Under the pieces are notes generated by a model that saw only the letters and a program-made list of their open reading frames with translations, did not search any database and was not told where the DNA came from. A stretch of 64,000 bases of DNA from Nonomuraea gerenzanensis (GTDB lineage: Bacteria; Actinomycetota; Actinomycetes; Streptosporangiales; Streptosporangiaceae), in contig NZ_CP084058.1 in assembly GCF_020215645.1 (NCBI RefSeq), forward strand, positions 9,920,001-9,984,000. The letters run 5' to 3'. Below, in pieces: positions 60,769 through 64,000 of this stretch. Position numbers and translations under genes: made by a program. The first letter of the stretch is position 1. Each line of letters begins with the position of its first letter.

Positions 60769-61191
60769 CTACCCGGTAAACGGCGGCGAATTCCCCTCTT
60801 CGTTGAGCTCGGCGATGGCCAGCTCCGCTGTACTGCGGATATCGAAGAACTTGTCCAGCGCGGTGATCGCGAACAGATGCTTGCACCGGCCGTTGAGCCC
60901 CGACAGCAGCAGCCGCCCGCCGGAGGCCGTGACCGCCTTGTGCAGGTAGACCAGCACCGACAGACCGGAGGAGTCACAGACGCTGACGGCCTGCATGTCG
61001 ATGACCAGCATCGGGGGCTGCGTGAGATCGAGCGCCTTGGTGACGCGGTCGCGCACCTCGGCCGCGGACCCGAAGTCGAAGTCCCCCGTCAACCGCGCGA
61101 TGACGCAGGGTCCCTGGAGCCCGAGGCTGATCGACAAGGCCTGCTCCGAAGTCACCCAGCTCCACCTACCCGCGTCGCTCTCCCGATCCAC
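60769..61191 (-). CDS. STAS-domain anti-sigma-factor antagonist
   Basis: 140 residues. STAS core: GPCVIARLTGDFDFGSAAEV, LVIDMQAVSVCDSSGLSVLV with the phosphorylatable Ser in DSSG. Would bind an anti-sigma kinase and release a sigma factor; the sigma gene follows after 9 nt. Starts at GTG 61191, or GTG 61155 where a GGTGGAG ribosome site is better. No anti-sigma kinase is found in the window. Confidence 0.9.
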   Translation of the reverse strand: MDRESDAGRWSWVTSEQALSISLGLQGPCVIARLTGDFDFGSAAEVRDRVTKALDLTQPPMLVIDMQAVSVCDSSGLSVLVYLHKAVTASGGRLLLSGLNGRCKHLFAITALDKFFDIRSTAELAIAELNEEGNSPPFTG

Positions 61192-61196
61192 TTACT

Positions 61197-62174
61197 TTAC
61201 GAGAAGTAGCGCTTCGGGTTGAACACCAGCATCTGCTCAATCTGGTCATCGGTCACACCCGAGTCGAGCAGGGCGGCCAAGACGTCGTCGTGAATGTGAT
61301 CGTAGCGCCAGTTCGGCGCCAGCGTACGGCGGGCCTCGTCCCAGGCGTCGCCGAAATAGTCCATGAAGCAGGCCGTATCGTGGCTGAGCACCATGCGATC
61401 GGCGTATCCCCGCTGGCAGAGGGCCGCGATCGTGGCCACGCGCTGCTGCGTGGGGTTGTAGACGTCCAGACCGAATCGGTCCATCCCGAGGATTGCGCCC
61501 GTGTCGGCCAGCCGCATGAGGTAGTCGAGGTCGTTGCTGTCGCCGGCGTGCCCGACGACGACCTTCTCCAGGTTCACGCCCTCCTTGGCGAACAGGTCGA
61601 GCGCGATCAGCCCGCTCTGCGTGAACGCGTTCGTGTGCACGGTGATCGGCGCGCCGGTGCGCACGTGGGCCTGGGCGACGGCCCGGCAGATGCGCTCGAC
61701 GCCCGGCGTCAGGCCCTTGGCCTCGACCACGCACTTGAGGAAGGCGGCCTTGACGCCGGTGTCGGCGATGCCCTCGGTGAGGTCGCGGACGAAGTCGTCG
61801 ATCATCGGGTCGGGGCAGTCGATGAACAGGCCGGGGCCGCGGTGCTCGTACTGGTGGGGCAGCTCCTCGAAGGAGTAGATGCCGGTGGCGGCGATGATGT
61901 GCAGGCCGGGCACCTGCTCGGCGATCCGCTGGACGCGCGGGATGTAGCGGCCCAGGCCCCAGACCGTCGGGTCGACGATCGTGCGCACGCCCTTGGCGGC
62001 CACCGCGTTGAGCTTGGTGACCGCGTCCGCCACCCGGAACTCCTCGTCCCACCAGGCGCCCCTGCCGTAGTTGTCCAGGTGCTCGGTGGCCACCACGAAG
62101 ACGTGCTCGTGCATCAGCGTCTGCCCGAGCTCGTCGACGTCCACGGGGCCGCGCAGGGTCTCGACGGTGGGCAT
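61197..62174 (-). CDS. Phosphotriesterase-family metallohydrolase
   Basis: 325 residues from ATG 62174, with GGAGG five bases upstream (the ATG at 62186 contains that site). PTE motifs: TLMHEHVFV, the carbamylated-Lys region AAFLKCVVEA, ITVHTNAFT, VVGHAGDSNDLDYL, MVLSHDTACF. Members hydrolyse phosphotriesters, lactones or related esters with two metals; substrate undetermined. Six nt upstream of the STAS gene, so possibly cotranscribed. Confidence 0.9.
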   Translation of the reverse strand: MPTVETLRGPVDVDELGQTLMHEHVFVVATEHLDNYGRGAWWDEEFRVADAVTKLNAVAAKGVRTIVDPTVWGLGRYIPRVQRIAEQVPGLHIIAATGIYSFEELPHQYEHRGPGLFIDCPDPMIDDFVRDLTEGIADTGVKAAFLKCVVEAKGLTPGVERICRAVAQAHVRTGAPITVHTNAFTQSGLIALDLFAKEGVNLEKVVVGHAGDSNDLDYLMRLADTGAILGMDRFGLDVYNPTQQRVATIAALCQRGYADRMVLSHDTACFMDYFGDAWDEARRTLAPNWRYDHIHDDVLAALLDSGVTDDQIEQMLVFNPKRYFS

Positions 62175-62247
62175 GCGCGCCTCCATACCGGCTGGTCGGT
62201 GTGGGCGCCAACCTAGGCCGTCGTACGACCTGCGTCAACAGCGCGCC

Positions 62248-62363
62248 GCCGTGCCGCGTGGATCACCGGCCCGGTACGACGCCGTACCGCGTAGATCACT
62301 GGCCGGTACGACGCCGTACCGGGTAGATCACCGGCGGGTGAGCCGTACCGCGTAGATCAGCAG
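62248..62363. repeat. Tandem copies of a gene 3' end
   Basis: Units of about 32 bp beginning GCCGT(A/G)CCG(C/G)GT and continuing (A/G)GATCAC-GG repeat at 62248, 62281, 62313 and (shorter) 62342. The last copy is the 3' end of the permease gene (LIYAVRLTRR). Each contains the inverted pair CGGTACG/CGTACCG. Confidence 0.75.
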
Positions 62364-63629
62364 CCCCGCCGCGAACACCGCCAGCCCCGCCACCACCGAC
62401 GCGCCCGGCAGCGTGGCCGCCAGCGCCAGGCACAGCACCAGCCCCAGCACGGGCACGGCGCGCGGCGGCGCGCCCTCGTCGCGGCGCAGGGTCAGCGCGC
62501 AGGCGTTGGCGACGGCGTAGTAGACGAGCACGCCGAACGAGGAGAACCCGATCGCCTCCCGCAGGTCGGCCACGAGCAGCAGCACGAGCACCGCGCCGCC
62601 GACGGCCAGCTCGGCCCGCCTGGGGACCTGCCGCACCGGGTCCACGGCGGCCAGCACGCCGGGCAGGTCGCGCTCGCGCGCCATGGCCAGCACCGTGCGG
62701 GAGACGCCCAGCAGCAGCGCCAGCAGCGCGCCCAGCGCCGCCACCGCCGCCCCGGCGCGCACCACCGGCGCCAGCCCGCCGAACCCGGCCTCCCTGACCA
62801 GGTCGGCCAGCGGCGCGGCGGAGGCGGCCAGCAGCTCGGGCCGCAGCGTGCGCAGCGCGGCCACGGCGACCAGCGCGTAGACGGCCAGCGTGATGCCCAG
62901 CGCGATGCCGACGGCCCTGGGGATGGTGCGGGCGGGATCGCGCACCTCCTCGCCCAGGGTGGCGATCCTGGCGTACCCGGCGAACGCGAAGAACAGCAGC
63001 CCGGCCCCCTGCATGATCCCCCACCCGTCGGCCGGGTGGACCCCGGCCGCGTTACGCAGGAACGCCTCGGACGCCGGCGCGTAGGAGAACCAGCCGGAGG
63101 CGGCCGAGTCCTCGCCCAGCAGCCCGACCGCGATCACCATGACCAGCACGGCCAGCACGAACGCCACGATGACCCGCGCCACGCCCGCCGACCGCCGCAC
63201 GCCGAACAGGTTGAGCACGGTCAGCACCGCCACCGCGACGATCGCGAGCGGCCGTTCGAGGCCGGGCATGGCGTAGGAGCCGAACGTGAGCGCCATCGCC
63301 GCGCAGGAGGCCGTCTTGCCGACGGTGAAGCCCCAGCCCGCCAGGTAGCCCCACAGGGGCCCGAGGCGGCGCCTGCCGTAGACGTAGGTGCCGCCGGACT
63401 CGGGATACAGCGCCGCCAGCCGGGCCGAGGAGGTGGCGTTGCAGTACGCGACGACGGCGGCCAGCGCCAGCGAGGCGAGCAGCCAGTGGCCCGCTGCCGC
63501 GGCGGCGGGGGCGAACGCGGCGAACACCCCCGCGCCGATCATCGCGCTCAGTCCCACGACCACCGCGTCGGTGGTGCCCAGCCGCCTGGCGAGCTCGTCC
63601 GGCAACGCCTGCCCCCTCTCAGGAGGCAC
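62328..63629 (-). CDS. APC-family amino-acid permease
   Basis: 433 residues, about twelve membrane helices. Motifs GLSAMIGAGVFAAFAPAAAA (helix 1, GxG for substrate), YPESGGTYVYGRRRLGPLWG, FFAFAGYARIATLGEEVRDP (helix 6 region) and RTIPRAV. Amino-acid or amine exchanger. The gene end is repeated in tandem downstream. Confidence 0.9.
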   Translation of the reverse strand: MPPERGQALPDELARRLGTTDAVVVGLSAMIGAGVFAAFAPAAAAAGHWLLASLALAAVVAYCNATSSARLAALYPESGGTYVYGRRRLGPLWGYLAGWGFTVGKTASCAAMALTFGSYAMPGLERPLAIVAVAVLTVLNLFGVRRSAGVARVIVAFVLAVLVMVIAVGLLGEDSAASGWFSYAPASEAFLRNAAGVHPADGWGIMQGAGLLFFAFAGYARIATLGEEVRDPARTIPRAVGIALGITLAVYALVAVAALRTLRPELLAASAAPLADLVREAGFGGLAPVVRAGAAVAALGALLALLLGVSRTVLAMARERDLPGVLAAVDPVRQVPRRAELAVGGAVLVLLLVADLREAIGFSSFGVLVYYAVANACALTLRRDEGAPPRAVPVLGLVLCLALAATLPGASVVAGLAVFAAGLLIYAVRLTRR

Positions 63630-63720
63630 CCACTCTGCCGCATCGCACCGGCAGCCCGCACCAACGCCCAGGTGAACGTCTCAAGGCGGCTCAAGGCGGG
63701 CCAAGGCGGCTCGGTGCAGG

Positions 63721-64000
63721 TCAGCCGCCCTTGCCGTTCGGTCCCGGCACCACCAGCACCGGCCGGTGCGCGTGGTGCAGCACCCGGTCCGACGTGCTGC
63801 CCAGCAACAGGGAGCGCACCCCGCCCAGCCCCCTGGTGCCGGTCACGATGAGCTGGGCGTCCAGCTCGTCTGCCACGTCCACGATGGTCGACCACACGGC
63901 CACGGAGTCCACGTCGCAGCGCGGGGTCGCGTCCAGGCCGGCCTCCCTGGCCAGCTCGGCCCCGTGCCGGGCCAGCTCGGACATCGCCTGCCCGATGGCC
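63721..64000 (-). CDS. Universal stress protein (UspA), 5' end outside window
   Basis: At least 93 residues; frame is open to the edge (AIGQAMSELARHGAELAREA). ATP-binding motif LIVTGTRGLGGVRSLLLGST, then SDRVLHHAHRPVLVVPG (G-2x-G-9x-G-S/T pattern). C-terminal part of a UspA domain. Confidence 0.9.
   Translation of the reverse strand, partial: AIGQAMSELARHGAELAREAGLDATPRCDVDSVAVWSTIVDVADELDAQLIVTGTRGLGGVRSLLLGSTSDRVLHHAHRPVLVVPGPNGKGG

Noticed and set aside
63660..63720. Triple CAAGGCGG repeat before the UspA gene end
   Set aside because: Three short imperfect copies in a 60-bp gap; could be chance in GC-rich DNA.
1..64000. CRISPR arrays, insertion sequences or rRNA genes
   Set aside because: No regularly spaced repeat-spacer units, transposase genes or rRNA-like stretches were seen; the only repeats are the short arrays listed.

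Overview
The window comes from a high-GC actinomycete chromosome, most likely Streptosporangiales and possibly Nonomuraea-like. That placement is inferred from the GC-rich coding style, a LAL-type LuxR regulator, a conservon remnant, an actinobacterial inositol-phosphate synthase and a radical-SAM spore-photoproduct-lyase-type protein. No 16S gene or other taxonomic marker is present.

Positions 1 to about 21,800 are the right end of a siphovirus-type prophage integrated at the 3' end of a tRNA-Arg(UCU) gene (21799-21872). From right to left it holds a tyrosine integrase and an XRE repressor (both + strand), then a 744-bp control region rich in repeats. Leftward follow an excisionase-like HTH protein, a prim-pol primase, a P-loop replication ATPase, a 344-bp iteron region that may be the origin, and accessory genes: an HNH-AP2 nuclease, a membrane coiled-coil protein and hypotheticals. 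The late operon then runs leftward: HNH, TerS, TerL, portal, HK97 protease, capsid, head-tail connector, tail terminator, two related tail-tube-type proteins, a gp10-like protein, the tail assembly chaperone pair with a -1 frameshift, and the tape measure cut by the window edge. Lysis and tail-tip genes and the other att site lie outside the window. Three small secreted two-cysteine proteins sit in the prophage as morons, two of them on the opposite strand to the late genes.

Positions 21,900-36,000 are ordinary chromosome: a ZIP transporter, an APH-like kinase, CobD, ExoIII, inositol-3-phosphate synthase, a LAL regulator divergent from an MFS pump, a papain-like amidase, an orphan peptide-binding lipoprotein, and a partial conservon (sensor kinase plus DUF742). 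Positions 35,300-37,300 hold an MFS pump and a MarR regulator. Positions 37,251-45,146 are one leftward operon joining a DUF917 protein and a hydantoinase/oxoprolinase-type protein to a complete peptide-type ABC importer. This suggests uptake and breakdown of a cyclic or modified peptide/amide. An RpiB/LacAB-like isomerase and a cytosine-deaminase-like amidohydrolase lie nearby.

Positions 45,700-64,000 hold a TetR/Ohr pair with two clear operators, Tex with a Gly/Arg-rich tail, a decayed XRE gene, a spore-photoproduct-lyase-like protein next to a Nei-type glycosylase, a TetR/saccharopine-dehydrogenase/IlvD cluster, a 28-residue membrane peptide, a secreted protein, a STAS-sigma factor operon, a phosphotriesterase-family hydrolase, an amino-acid permease and a truncated UspA.
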